Of a DNA stretch of 64,000 nucleotides, positions 35,501 through 48,828 are shown piece by piece. The DNA comes from Coccinella septempunctata (Eukaryota > Arthropoda > Insecta > Coleoptera > Coccinellidae). How positions within the stretch are numbered: position 1 is the first letter of the stretch; the number at the start of each line of letters is the position of its first letter. Position numbers and translations under genes: made by a program. The stretch covers positions 2,542,824 to 2,606,823 of the forward strand of contig NC_058194.1 of the NCBI RefSeq assembly GCF_907165205.1, given 5' to 3'. The notes below the pieces were generated by a model. That model made no database searches. It was not told the DNA's origin and was given only the letters and a program-made list of their open reading frames with translations.

Positions 35501-37726
35501 ACCCAAAAAAATCGAGATTTTCGATATTTAGTTGTTGAGCTGGAATGGAAGCCTGATCAATGCTGATTACCAAACCGGAAATCCCAATTGGATTGGAGGA
35601 ATATAACAAGAGATATTGCAGATTGAAATTTGCAACTTTTGAAAAATGCCATTTTCAAGCTGAAAATCTGAACGGAGAGAGATAGCCTTTCAGGAATACT
35701 TGCTATAGGTTCAGCATATTCGAAAACTTATATTTTCATGATGAACTTTCAAATATCGGACGTTGTTTGAAGAAAAATCGAATTTATTGTTTTTCCATTT
35801 TTCATTTTCCAGTTCAATTTGAACTGCTCTCTGGAGTGCAATTCTCTATTGAATAATCAACTGTTAGGTTTGGTTGAATCAAAAAAGTAAGTACTATACA
35901 CTCCATATCCTAAGACAGTAGTAGGACACCCTGATTTTTATGCAGAGGAGCATATAGGTCATTTTAGGGGGGTCTAAGCCCTTGCTCATTTTTGACCCAA
36001 AAAATCGAGATTTTCTATATTTAGTTGTTGAGCTGGGATGGAAGCCTTATCAATGCTGATTTCGAAACCGGAAATCCCAATTGGATCAAACGAATAAAAC
36101 AAGAGATATTGCAGATTGAAATTTGCAACTTTTGAAAAATGACATTTCCAAAATGAAAATCTGAACAGTGAGAGATAGGCTTTTGGGAATGCTCGCAATG
36201 GATTCAGCTTATTTGAAAACCTTCATTTCCATATCAAACTTTCAAATATCTGGCTTCGTTCAAAAAAAAAAAAACGAATCTATTGTTTTTCCATTTTTCA
36301 TTTTCCAGTTCACTTTGAACTGCTCTCTGGAGTGCAATTCTCTATTGAATCATCAACTTTTAGGTTTGGTTGAATCAAAAAAGTAAGTACTATACACTCC
36401 ATATCCTAAGACAGTAGTAGGACACCCTGATTTTTATGCAGAGGAGCAAATAGGTCATTTTAGGGGTGTCTAAGCCCTTGCTCATTTTTGACCCAAAAAA
36501 TCGAGATTTTCTATAGTTAGTTGTTGAGCTGGAATGGAAGCCTTATCAATGCTGATTACGAAACCGGAAATCCCAATTGGATCAGACGAATATAACAAGA
36601 GATATTGCAGATTGAAATTTGCAACTTTTGAAAAATGACATTTCCAAAATGAAAATCTGAAAGGTGAGAGATAGGCTTTCAGGAATACTTGCTATAGATT
36701 CAGCATATTCGAAAACCTATATTTTCATGATGAACTTTCAAATATCCGACGTTGTTTAAAGAAAAATCGAATTTATTGTTTTTCCATTTTTCTTTTTCCA
36801 GTTCAATTTGAACTGCTCTCTGGAGTGCAATTTTCTTTTGAATCATCAACTGTTTAGTTTGGTGGAATCAACAAAGTAAGTATCATACACTCCATATCCT
36901 AAGACAGTAGTTGAACTTCCTGATTTTCAGGCAGAAGAGCAAATAGGTCATTTTAGGGGGGTCTAACCCATTGCTCATTTTTGACCCAAAAAATCGAGAT
37001 TTTCGATATTTAGTTTTTGAGCTGAAATGGAAGCCTTATCAATGCTGATTACGAAACCGGAAATCCCAATTAGATCAGACGAATATAACAAGAGGTATTG
37101 CAGATTGAAATTTTCAACTTTTGAAAAATGACATTTCCAAAATGAAAATCTGAACGGTGAGAGATAGGCTTTCGAGAATGCTCGCAATGGATTCAGCTTA
37201 TTTGAAAACCTATATTTTCATGATAAACTTTCAAATATCTGACTTTGTTTGAAAAAAAATCGAATTTATTTTTTTTCCATTTTTCATTTTCCAGTTCACT
37301 TTGAACTGATCTCTTGAATGCAATTCCCTATTGAATCATCAATTGTTAGGTTTGGTTGAATCAAAAAGTAAGTATTATACACTCCATATCCTAAGACAGT
37401 AGTAGCACACCCTGATATTTATGCAGAGGAGCAAATAGGTCATTTTAGGGGGTCTAAGCCCTTGCTCATTTTTGTCCAAAAAAATCGAGATTTTCGATAT
37501 TTAGTTTCTGAGCTGGAATGAAAGCCTTATCAATGCTGATTACGAAACCGGAAATCCGAATTGGATCAAACGAATATAACAAGAGATATTGCAGATTGAA
37601 ATTTTCAACTTTTGAAAAATGACATTTCCGAAATGAAAATCTGAACGGTGAGAGATAGGCTCTTGGGAATGCTCGCAATGGATTCAGCTTATTTGAAAAC
37701 CTATATTTTCATATCAAACTTTCAAA
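26484..37726 (+). repeat. Satellite, direct orientation, central block
   Basis: About 23 direct monomers joining the two segmental duplications. The part to 28653 belongs to copy 1. From about 28663 to 30900 the sequence follows 7352-9600 at offset ~21311. From about 31031 to 33400 it repeats variants at a 4-monomer offset (1973 bp). From 33402 an abnormal 518-bp monomer appears. From 34962 copy 2 of the segmental duplication begins. No gene is seen. Confidence 0.93.
33402..33460 (+). repeat. Local duplication junction giving a 518-bp monomer
   Basis: After GTAAGTTCTATACACTCC and ATATCCTAA the sequence does not continue to GACAG. It restarts as GTAATATTATACACTC and AATATCCTAAAACAG, repeating the post-donor segment. 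The neighbouring landmark spacing is 518 bp instead of about 492. It looks like a misaligned exchange between two donor regions sharing TAAGTA. Confidence 0.8.
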
Positions 37727-38829
37727 CATGGAAACCCATATCACTTTTGTAGATCTTCAGAAGGCCTATGACACTGTCTTGTTATCTAGACTATGGCAAA
37801 TCCCTAAACACTCCAATATAAACTACAGATACATAGAGGCACTACAGGAACTATATAGAGGATCTAAATCAAGAGTGAAGATAGGAAAATTTCTAACAAA
37901 GGAGTTCGCAGTCACAAAGGGATTGAGACAGGGCTGCTGCATTTCACCAACACTTTTTAAAATTTATGTGGCAGCCTGCCTGAAAAGATGGAAAAGAAAG
38001 ATACGAGGGATGGGGATAGAACTGAAGGATAATTATATTTATACCCTACAATTTGCAGACGATCAGGCGATTCTTGCTGGAGACCAAGAGGATATGGAGT
38101 ATATGGTACGTAAACTTGTGGAGGAGTACAATGAATGGGGCTTAACAGTTAACCTGGAGAAGACGAAGTACTTGAGGATAGGTGGTCCGCCTGGTTTTCT
38201 GGATCTTGAAAACGGGCATCGCATATCTGGCTGTCGGGACTATGTCTATTTGGGAGTACGATTCGACGAGAGCGAAACAGACATAGGAGAGATTGAAAGG
38301 AGAATAACTTCCGCAAAAAAAATGAGAGGATGTCTCAACAGTGTGCTATGGAGTGGAGAAATAACCAAAAGTAGAAAGTTTCAAATTTACGAGACCATGA
38401 TCAAATCTTCACTCATATATGGTTCTGAAACCTGGAGAATTCCAGAAAGGTTGAAATCGAGAATAGAAGCTGTTGAGATGGACGCGATAAGAAGATCGCT
38501 CAGAATTTCCAGAAGAGACCGGATACGAAATGAAGAAGTGAAGACAAGAATGGAAATTGAGGGGACCACTTGGCAAGACATAGAGGTGAAACAGCTCACA
38601 TGGTTCGGTCATGTTAAGAGGATGCAAGATAATCGTCTTCCTAAACAAGTTCTGGAATGGCAGCCACAGGGTCGACGAAAGAGAGGCAGACCTAAACTAG
38701 AATGGCCGAAGGCCATCGAAAAATTCATGAGTGCCAGACAATTAACAGCAGAAGATTGCGGACTGCGACACCGATGGAAATTAGGCGTCGGACAACGTCG
38801 TAAGACGTTATAAACCGGCATATATATAT
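37727..38829 (+). mobile_element. 5'-truncated RTE-like non-LTR retrotransposon, copy 2
   Basis: Same length, boundaries, (AT)n end and flanking ACTTTCAAA repeats (37718-37726 and 38830-38838) as the insertion at 17376. The identical truncation point and identical satellite target show that it arose by duplication of the host segment and not by a second retrotransposition. Confidence 0.9.
37728..38813 (+). CDS. Partial reverse transcriptase, RTE-like, C-terminal 361 residues (copy 2)
   Basis: The protein is identical to the copy at 17377 except for arginine in place of isoleucine at residue 200 (KKMRGC). The RT catalytic boxes are intact: aspartates 9 and 15 of motif A and FADD at 109-112. 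The part upstream of motif A is missing, so it is a non-autonomous remnant. It is open throughout and sits in the same orientation as the surrounding satellite. The ATG is fortuitous. Confidence 0.85.
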   Translation: METHITFVDLQKAYDTVLLSRLWQIPKHSNINYRYIEALQELYRGSKSRVKIGKFLTKEFAVTKGLRQGCCISPTLFKIYVAACLKRWKRKIRGMGIELKDNYIYTLQFADDQAILAGDQEDMEYMVRKLVEEYNEWGLTVNLEKTKYLRIGGPPGFLDLENGHRISGCRDYVYLGVRFDESETDIGEIERRITSAKKMRGCLNSVLWSGEITKSRKFQIYETMIKSSLIYGSETWRIPERLKSRIEAVEMDAIRRSLRISRRDRIRNEEVKTRMEIEGTTWQDIEVKQLTWFGHVKRMQDNRLPKQVLEWQPQGRRKRGRPKLEWPKAIEKFMSARQLTAEDCGLRHRWKLGVGQRRKTL

Positions 38830-39657
38830 ACTTTCAAATATCTGGCTTCGTTTAAAAAAAAAATCGAATCTATTGATTTTCCATTTTTCATTTTCCAGTT
38901 CACTTTGAACTGCTCTCTGGAGTGCAATTCTCTATTGAATCATCAACTGTTAGGTTTGGTTGAATCGAAAAGTAAGTATTATACACTCCATATCCTAAGA
39001 CAGTAGTAGGACGCTCTGATTTGTATGCGGCGGAGCAAATAGGTCATTTCAGGGGGTCTAAGCCCTTGCTCATTTTTGACCCAAAAAAATCGAGATTTTC
39101 GAAATTTAGTTGTTGAGCTGGAATGGAAGCCTGATCACTGCTGATTACGAAACCGGAAATCCCAATTGGATCAGAGGAATATAACAAGAGATATTGCAGA
39201 TTGAAATTTGCAACTTTTGAAAAATGCCATTTTCAAGATGAAAATCTGAACGGAGAGAGATAGGCTTTCAGGAATACTTGCTATAGGTTCAGCATATTCG
39301 AAAACCTATATTTTCATGATGAACTTTCGAATATCGGACGTTGTTTGAAGAAAAATCGAATTTATTGTTTTTCCATTTTTCATTTTCCAGTTCAATTTGA
39401 ACTGCTTTCTGGAGTGCAATTCTCTATTGAATCATCAACTGTTTAGTTTGGTGGAATCAACGAAGTAAGTATCATACACTCCATATCCTGAGACAGTAGT
39501 TGAACTTCCTGATTTTCAGGCAGAAGAGCAAATAGGTCATTTTAGGGAGGTCTAACCCCTTGCTCATTTTTGACCCAAAAAATTGAGATTTTCGATATTT
39601 AGTTTTTGAGCTGAAATGGAAGCCTTATCAATGCTGATTACGAAACCGGAGATCTCA
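38830..39657 (+). repeat. Satellite, direct orientation, before inverted block 2a
   Basis: Matches 18479-19306 at offset 20351. The last bases before the inversion read GAAACCGGAGATCTCAATT, where copy 1 has GAAAACGGAAATTCCAATT. Confidence 0.92.
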
Positions 39658-40680
39658 ATTGCGAGCATTCTCGAAAGCCTATCTCTCACCGTTCAGATTT
39701 TCATTTCGGAAATGTCATTTTTCAAAAGTTGAAAATTCCAATCTGCAATATCTCTTGTTATATTCGTCTGATCCAATTGGGATTTCCGGTTTCGTAATCA
39801 GCATTGATAAGGCTTCCATTTCAGCTCAAAAACTAAATATCGAAAATCTCGATTTTTTGGGTCAAAAATGAGCAAGGGGTTAGACCCCCCTAAAATGACC
39901 TATTTGCTCTTCTGCCTGAAAATCAGGAAGTTCAACTGCTGTCTTAGGATATGGAGTGTATGATACTTACTTTGTTGATTCCACCAAACCTAACAGTTGA
40001 TGATTCAATAGAGAATTGCACTCCAGAGAGCAGTTCAAATTGAACTGGAAAATTTCAAATGGAAAAACAATAAATTCGATTTTTTTTTTAAACAAAGTCA
40101 GATATTTGAAAGTTTATCATGAAAATATAGGTTTTCAAATAAGCTGGATCCATTGCGAGCATTCTCGAAAGCCTATCTCTCACCGTTCAGATTTTCATTT
40201 TGGAAATGTCATTTTTCATAAGTTGCAAATTTCAATCTGCAATATCTCTTGTTATATTCGTCTGATCCAATTGGGATTTCCGGTTTCGTAATCAGCATTG
40301 ATAAGGCTTCAATTTCAGCTCAAAAACTAAATATCGAAAATCTCGATTTTTTGGGTCAAAAATGAGCAAGGGGTTAGACCCCCCTAAAATGACCTATTTG
40401 CTCTTCTGCCTGAAAATCAGGAAGTTCAACTGCTGTCTTAGGATATGGAGTGTATGATACTTACTTTTTCGATTCAACCAAACCTAACAGTTGATGATTC
40501 AATAGAGAATTGCACTCCAGAGAGCAGTTCAAAGTGAACTGGAAAATGAAAAATGGAAAAAAAATAAATTCGATTTTTTTTTTTAACAAAGTCAGATATT
40601 TGAAAGTTTATCATGAAAATATAGGTTTTCAAATAAGCTGGATCCATTGCGAGCATTCTCGAAAGCCTATTTCTCACCGT
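39658..40680 (-). repeat. Inverted satellite block 2a, two monomers
   Basis: Reverse-complement satellite starting ATTGCGAGC at the same monomer position as the block at 19307. Its first monomer corresponds to the second inverted monomer of copy 1 (TTTCGGAAATGTC), so one monomer is missing. It returns to direct orientation at CTCACCGT|AATATAAC (40680/40681). An atypical patch, GGAAAATTTCAAATGG near 40046, replaces the usual GGAAAATGAAAAATGG. Confidence 0.92.
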
Positions 40681-41651
40681 AATATAACAAGAGATATTGC
40701 AGATTGAAATTTTCAACTTTTGAAGAATGACATCTCCGAAATGAAAATCTGAACGGTGAGAGATAGGCTTTTGGGAATGCTCGCAATGGATTCAGCTTAT
40801 TTGAAAACCTATATTTTCATATCGAACTTTCAAATATCTGGCTTCGTTTAGAAAAAAATCGAATCTATTGTTTTTCCATTTTTCATTTTCCAGTTCACTT
40901 TGAACTGCTCTCTGGAGTGCAATTCTCTATTGAATCATCAACTGTTAGGTTTGGTTGAATCAAAAAGTAAGTATTATACACTCCATATCCTGAGACAGTA
41001 GTAGGACACCCTGATTTTTATGCGGAGGAGCAAATAGGTCATTTTAGGGGGTCTAAGCCCTTGCTCATTTTTGACCCAAAAAATCGAGATTTTCGATATT
41101 TAGTTGTTGAGCTGGAATGAAAGCCTGATCAATGCTGATTACGAAATCGGAAATCCCAATTGGATCAGAAGAATATAACAAGAGATATTGCGGATTGAAA
41201 TTTGCAACTTTTGAAAAATGCCATTTTCAAGATGAAAATCTGAACGGAGAGAGATAGGCTTTCAGCAATACTTGCTATAGGTTCAGCATATTCGAAAACC
41301 TATATTTTCATGATGAACTTTCGAATATCGGACGTTGTTTGAAGAAAAATCGAATTTATTTTTTTTCCATTTTTCATTTTCCAGTTCAATTTGAACTGCT
41401 CTCTGGAATGCAATTCTCTATTGAATCATCAACTGTTTAGTTTGGTGGAATCAACGAAGTAAGTATCATACACTCCATATCCTAAGACAGTAGTTGAACT
41501 TCCTGATTTTCAGGCAGAAGAGCAAATAGGTCATTTTAGGGAGGTCTAACCCCTTGCTCATTTTTGACCCAAAAAATCGAGATTTTCGATATTTAGTTTT
41601 TGAGCTGAAATGGAAGCCTTATCAATGCTGATTACGAAAACGGAAATTCCA
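40681..41651 (+). repeat. Satellite, direct orientation, between inverted blocks
   Basis: Two direct monomers, one class A-like with GAATCAAAAAGTAAGTATT and one class B with AACGAAGTAAGTATC. The block ends GAAAACGGAAATTCC, which is the left flank of the copy 1 inverted block. With block 2a it makes up the 1994 bp absent from copy 1. No gene is seen. Confidence 0.92.
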
Positions 41652-43167
41652 ATTGCGAGCATTCTCGAAAGCCTATCTCTCACCGTTCAGATTTTCATTT
41701 TGGAAATATCATTTTTCAAAAGTTGAAAATTTCAATCTGCAATATCTCTTGTTATATTCGTTTGATCCAATTCGGATTTCCGGTTTCGTAATCAGCATTG
41801 ATAAGGCTTCCATTTCAGCTCAACAACTAAATATCGAAAATCTCGATTTTTTGGGTCAAAAATGAGCAAGGGCTTAGACCCCCCTAAAATGACCTATTTG
41901 CTCCTCGGCATAAAAATCAGGGTGTCCTACTACTGTCTTAGGATATGGAGTGTATAGTACTTACTTTTTCGATTCAACCAAACCTAACAGTTGATGATTC
42001 AATAGAGAATTGCTCTCCAGAGAGCAGTTCAAAGTGAACTGGAAAATGAAAAATGGAAAAAAAATAAATTCGATTTTTTTTTTAACAAAGTCAGATATTT
42101 GAAAGTTTATAATGATAATATAGGTTTTCAAATAAGCTGGATCCATTGCGAGCATTCCCAAAAGCCTTTCTCTCACCGTTCAGATTTTCATTTCGGAAAT
42201 GTCATTTTTCAAAAGTTGAAAATTCCAATCTGCAATATCTCTTGTTATATTCGTCTGATCCAATTGGGATTTCCGGTTTCGTAATCAGCATTGATAAGGC
42301 TTCCATTTCAGCTCAAAAACTAAATATCGAAAATCTCGATTTTTTGGGTCAAAAATGAGCAAGGGGTTAGACCCCCCTAAAATGACCTATTTGCTCTTCT
42401 GCCTGAAAATCAGGAAGTTCAACTGCTGTCTTAGGATATGGAGTGTATGATACTTACTTTGTTGATTCCACCAAACCTAACAGTTGATGATTCAATAGAG
42501 AATTGCACTCCAGAGAGCAGTTCAAATTGAACTGGAAAATGAAAAATGGAAAAAACAATAAATTCGATTTTTTTTTTAAACAAAGTCAGATATTTGGAAG
42601 TTTATCATGAAAATATAGGTTTTCAAATAAGCTGGATCCATTGCGAGCATTCTCGAAAGCCTATCTTTCACCGTTCAGATTTTCATTTTGGAAATGTCAT
42701 TTTTCGAAAGTTGCAAATTTCAATCTGCAATATCTCTTGTTATATTCGTCTGATCCAATTGGGATTTCCGGTTTCGTAATCAGCATTGATAAGGCTTCCA
42801 TTTCAGCTCAAAAACTAAATATCGAAAATCTCGATTTTTTGGGTCAAAAATGAGCAAGGGGTTAGACACTCCTAAAATGACCTATTTGCTCTTCTGCCTG
42901 AAAATCAGGAAGTTCAACTACTGTCTTAGGATATAGAGTGTATGATACTTACTTTTTCGATTCAACCAAACCTAACAGTTGATGATTCAATAGAGAATTG
43001 CACTCCAGAGAGCAGTTCAAAGTGAACTGGAAAATGAAAAATGGAAAAAAAATAAATTCGATTTTTTTTTTAACAAAGTCAGATATTTGAAAGTTTATCA
43101 TGAAAATATAGGTTTTCAAATAAGCTGGATCCATTGCGAGCATTCTCGAAAGCCTATCTCTCACCGT
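41652..43167 (-). repeat. Inverted satellite block 2b, three monomers
   Basis: True counterpart of 19307-20823 at offset 22345 (22344 after a 1-bp poly-T change). Junction sequences are the same on both sides: CCAATTGCGAGC on the left and CACCGTAATATAAC on the right. Exon-like cassettes face the minus strand. Confidence 0.93.
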
Positions 43168-45897
43168 AATATAACAAGAGATATTGCAGATTGAAATTTT
43201 CAACTTTTGAAAAATGACATCTCCGAAATGAAAATCTGAACGGTGAGAGATAGGCTTTTGGGAATGCTTGCAATGGATTCAGCTTATTCGAAAACCTATA
43301 TTTTCATATCAAACTTTCAAATATCTGGCTTCGTTTAGAAAAAAATCGAATCTATTGTTTTTCCATTTTTCATTTTCCAGTTCACTTTGAACTGCTCTCT
43401 GGAGTGCAATTCTCTATTGAATCATCAACTGTTAGGTTTGGTTGAATCAAAAAGTAAGTATTATACACTCCATATCCTGAGAGAGTAGTAGGACACCCTG
43501 ATTTTTATGCGGAGGAGCAAATAGGTCATTTTAGGGGGTCTAAGCCCTTGCTCATTTTTGACCCAAAAAATCGAGATTTTCGATATTTAGTTGTTGAGCT
43601 GGAATGAAAGCCTGATCAATGCTGATTACGAAACCGGAAATCCCAATTGGATCAGAGGAATATAACAAGAGATATTGCGGATTGAAATTTGCAACTTTTG
43701 AAAAATGCCATTTTCAAGATGAAAATCTGAACGCAGAGAGATAGGCTTTCAGGAATACTTGCTATAGGTTCAGCATATTCGAAAACCTATATTTTCATGT
43801 TGAACTTTCAAATATCGGACGTTGTTTGAAGAAAAATCGAATTTATTTTTTTTCCATTTTTCATTTTCCAGTTCAATTTGAACTGCTCTCTGGAGTGCAA
43901 TTCTCTATTGAATCATCAACTGTTTAGTTTGGTGGAATCAACAAATTAAGTATCATACACTCCATATCCTAAGACAGTAGTTGAACTTCCTGATTTTCAG
44001 GCAGAAGAGCAAATAGGTCATTTTAGGGAGGTCTAACCCCTTGCTCATTTTTGACCCAAAAAATCGAGGTTTTCGATATTTAGTTTCTGGGCTGGAATGG
44101 AAGCCTAATCAATGCTGATTACGAAACCGGAAATCCCAATTGTATCACACGAATATAACAAGAGATATTGCAGATTGAAATTTTCAACTTTTGCAAAATG
44201 ACATTTCCGAAATGAAAATCTGAACGGTGAGAGATAGGCTTTTGGGAATGCTCGCAATGGATTCAGCTTATTTGAAAACCTATATTTTCATGAAAAACTT
44301 TCAAATATCTGACTCTGTTTGAAAAAAAAATCGAATTTATTTTTTTTCCATTTTTCATTTTCCAGTTCACTTTGAACTGCTCTCTGGAGTGCAATTCTCT
44401 ATTGAATCATCAACTGTTAGGTTTGGTTGAATCAAAAAAGTAAGTACTATACACTCCATATCCTAAGACAGTAGTAGGACACCTTGATTTTTGTGCAGAG
44501 GAGCAAATAGGTCATTTTAGGGGGTCTAAGCCCTTGCTCATTTTTGACCCAAAAAATCGAGATTTTCTATATTTAGTTGTTGAGCTGGAATGGAAGCCTT
44601 ATCAATGCTGATTACGAAACCGGAAATCCCAATTGGATCATACGAATATAACAAGAGATATTGCAGATTGAAATTTGCAACTTTTGAAAAATGACATTTC
44701 CAAAATGAAAATCTGAACAGTGAGAGATAGGCTTTCGAGAATGCTCGCAATATATTCAGCTTATTTGAAAACCTATATTTTCATATCAAACTTTCAAATA
44801 TCTGAGTTCGTTTGAAAAAAAAATCGAATTTATTGTTTTTCCATTTTTCATTTTCCAGTTCACTTTGAACTGCTCTCTGGAGTGCAATTCTCTATTGAAT
44901 CATCAACTGTTCAGTTTGGTGGAATCAACAAAGTAAGTATCATACACTCCATATCCTAAGACAGTAGTTGAATTTCCTGTTTTTCAGGCAGAAGAGCAAA
45001 TAGGTCATTTTAGGGAGGTCTAACCCATTGCTCATTTTTGACCAAAAAATCGAGATTTTCGATATTTAGTTTTTGAGCTGAAAAGGAAGCCATATCAATG
45101 CTGATTACGAAACCGGAAATCCCAATTGGATCAGACGAATATAACAAGAGATATTGCAGATTGAAATTTTCAACTTTTGAAAAATGACATTTCCAGAATG
45201 AAAATCTGAACGGTAAGAGATAGACTTTTGGGAATGCTCGCAATGGATTCAGCTTATTTGAAAACCTATATTTTCATATCAAACTTTCAAATATCTGGCT
45301 TCGTTTGAAAAAAAATCGAATCTATTGTTTTTCCATTTTTCATTTTCCAGTTCACTTTGAACTGCTCTCTGGGTGTGCAATTCTCTATTGAATCATCAAC
45401 TGTTAGGTTTGATTGAATAAAAAAGTAAGTATTATACACTCCATATCCTAAGACAGTAGTAGGACACCCTGATATTTATGCAGAGGAGCAAATAGGTCAT
45501 TTTAGGGAGGTCTAACCCCTTGCTCATTTTTGACCCAAAAAATCGAGATTTTCGATATTTAGTTTCTGAGCTGGAATGGAAGCCTGATCAATGCTGATTA
45601 CGAAACCGGAAATCCCAATTGGATCAGACGAATATAACAAGAGATATTGCAGATTGAAATTTTCAACTTTTGAAAAATGACATTTCCGAAATGAAAATCT
45701 GAACGGTGAGAGATAGGCTTTTGGGAATGCTCGCAATGGATTTAGCTTATTTGAGAACCTATATTTTCATATCAAACTTTCAAATATCTGGCTTCGTTTA
45801 AAAAAAAATCGAATCTATTGTTTTTCCATTTTTCATTTTCCAGTTCACTTTGAACTGCTCTCTGGAGTGCAATTCTCTATTGAATCATCAACTGTTA
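43168..45897 (+). repeat. Satellite, direct orientation, before CR1/Jockey copy 2
   Basis: Matches 20824-23552. Near 44420-44500 this copy has the intact AAAAAAGTAAGTACT donor and TTTTAGGGGGTC, where copy 1 has a degenerate version. It ends ATCAACTGTTA at the insertion. No gene is seen. Confidence 0.92.
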
Positions 45898-48828
45898 TAA
45901 TTATAATAATAATAATAATTCAATAATTCTCAGTATCAAGATACAGGAAGCGTCAAAGAAAAAAAATCAAATACAATAGTATTCAAAAAATATGTAAGTT
46001 ATTTTGTGAAGGACTAGTACCACAATTACACATAAAACAAAACATTGTTGATCCATTTATTCATGTAAAAAAGAATGAAGGCCGGTCCAAAAATTCTTTC
46101 AAGCTATATACAGTAGTCTTCAACAGAGCCCTCTTTATCTCCCTGTCGAATCTTGTAGCATTTAACCGTTTTATAGTATCCGGTATCGAATTGTACAAAA
46201 CGGCTCCCCAGTAATCAACAAATTGCTGTGACGATGTTAGACGATGAAAGGGTATTTCTAAGGCTGTTCTATTTCTTGTTCCATATGGATGCCTCTGCAT
46301 ATTCCTCGGGAAGTTTCTGATATTAGCATGCACATACTTCAGTGTGGATGATATGAAAATACTTGGGACAGTCAAGATGCCCCCAGCCCTGAATGCCTCT
46401 CTACAACTGTCTCTGGGTCCAAGGCCGAAAAGAGCCCTTATAGCCCTCTTCTGGAGTAAAAGCACTCTTTGCGCTTCCGATGAACTACCCCAAAAAAGAA
46501 TGGCGTAGGAGGCCACACTATGGAAGTTGGCAAAATAAGTTAGCCTGGCCATTTCATATGTTGTGCACATTTTCACCCGTCGAATGGAATACACAGCCAC
46601 TGACAGTTTTGCTACCAGTCCATCAATGTTGGTCCTCCAGCCTAGTCCAGATTCCAAATGGACTCCCAAAAACTTAACGGAGGCTCTCTGATCCAATGCA
46701 TGGGAAAATGTGAGCTGCTGTGTCTTGCTCTCATTCATTTTCAGTCTATTCGCCTGAAACCACTTTCCGATGTCTTCCAGTAGTTTCTCCGCTTTAGTTC
46801 GTATCTCGTCCACACTTCTACCTCTCAGCATAACAGAGGTATCATCAGCAAACAGTACAGCTCCATAAAAACTTATATTCCAGATCAGGTCATTAATGAA
46901 GATCAAAAAAAGGATTGGGCCAAGCACCGAACCCTGCGGGACACCTATCTTAATCTTTCGGCTGGTGGACTGCTCATTCAACCAGGTAACCAGTTGTTCT
47001 CTCTCAGATAAGTATGAGGCAATTAACTTAAGTGGAATGCCCCTCACTCCATAGTAAAACAGCTTCTCAAGCAACGTACCATGATCAACGGTGTCGAAAG
47101 CCTTTGAAAGATCAACACACAACAACTCAGCAATGTCATTACCATCCCAAGCTGCAGCAGTAAGCTTGAGAACTTCCCATATGGCTGTCACAACCGATCT
47201 GCCCCCCCTGTAGCCGTGTTGATGATCGGAGAAAAATTTGTTCTTTTCAAAAAAATCAACCAATCTCTCCTTGATTGCCATTTCCAGCACCTTAGACAGG
47301 ACTGGCAAAATTGATATGGGCCTGTAATTTTGTTCTTGATCGGCATCACCTCCCTTGTGAACTGGAACTACCTTTGCCCGTTTCAGCACAGCAGGAAACA
47401 CTCCCTCTTCCATACACTTATTCACAACGAACGACAAAGGATCGGATAATTCCCTTTTTATCTTCTTCAATAGTTCCACTGAAAAATCATCCACATCTGT
47501 GGCAGATTTTTTTTTCAGATTTCCTATAATTGCTTCAATCTCTTCTGGTGTGGTAGGACGAAAGTAACACGATTTACTGTTATCTATTTTGACATTTTTC
47601 AGGAAATCTTCGGGTCTGATCTCTGATACAGGTATACTTTCAGCAACTGTCTCACCCAATTCACAAAAATAGGTATTTAAATTTTCAGCACATAGTGAGG
47701 TCTTGGCTGAAGATTTCCGTTTCTTATTTGTTTCTGTCCTAATGAGGTGCCATATAGCTTTCTGCTTATTCTCTGAGTTTTCTATAAATGAGGCATTTCT
47801 CTGCTTTATCGATTCAGCAATTTCTTGGTGAAACAATCTCTTATAATTATTGTAAACCCGGTAATCTTCATCACTTTTCGTTGTTGCTGCTCTTACTGCT
47901 AACGCATCTAATCTGTTTTTCATCCTTATCTGCACATCAGTGAAATAATAATTATTTTTACTCTTTTCCGGTCTGTACCTCACTGGAAAGCATTCATTGT
48001 AATCTTTCAGGATAATTTCATAGATCGTGTTGAACATCTCCTCAGAAGATTTCTCCCTCAAGATATCCAACCACCGATATGACAGAAGCTTTTGTTTATA
48101 TATCTGCACATTGTGGTCACTTATATCTCTTATTTTAATCTTTTTCACTTTTTCCTTCTTTATCCGCTTTTCAGTTATCGCCAATAGTTGTGCCCGATGA
48201 TCCGACATATGCATATTTATTGTTCTCACCTTAATATTGTCCAAGTCTTTATTTGTGAACACATTAGCTATGCAGGTACTGCTTGTCTTGGTAACCCGTG
48301 TTGGCAATGTCGACGTTATAGCCAGCCCATGAGATTTAAGTAGATTCAACAAGTCTCTCATATCGTTACTTTCCACTAGGAAATCTATGTTGAAATCTCC
48401 TGCCAAGTATACTTCATGAGCAGGGAACCTCTCAGCCACCTCGGACAACATCTTGTCAACAACGTTCACAAACAGATCAAAATCGCCAGTCGGAGGTCTA
48501 TATAATGCAATTACTACCAATTTTCGCTTGTTCAGTTCGACCGCCGAAATCTCAATGTGCTTCTCAATAGTGGAGGAAACAAGCTCCGACAGATTCCTAT
48601 ATTTTAATCCGTCCTTTACAAGAATCATTGTTCCACCATGAATAGAATTTTCTCTACAAAGAGACGAGGCTACTCGATAGTTCTGCATATTCAGAACGTC
48701 CATATGCCCTTTTCGAAGCCAGTGCTCCGTTAGGCAGACAACATCAGGATTTAACTCAGCCATGTAAGAATTGAATTGGTCAACTTTTTTCGATATACTT
48801 TGTATATTCATATTCATGATTGTTAGGT
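45898..48828 (-). mobile_element. CR1/Jockey-group non-LTR retrotransposon, copy 2
   Basis: Same 2931-bp insertion as at 23553, with the same 5' truncation, the same target and TGTTA on both sides (45893-45897 and 48829-48833). It was duplicated together with its flanking satellite. The 3' tail carries two substitutions in the (ATT)n tract. Confidence 0.9.
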
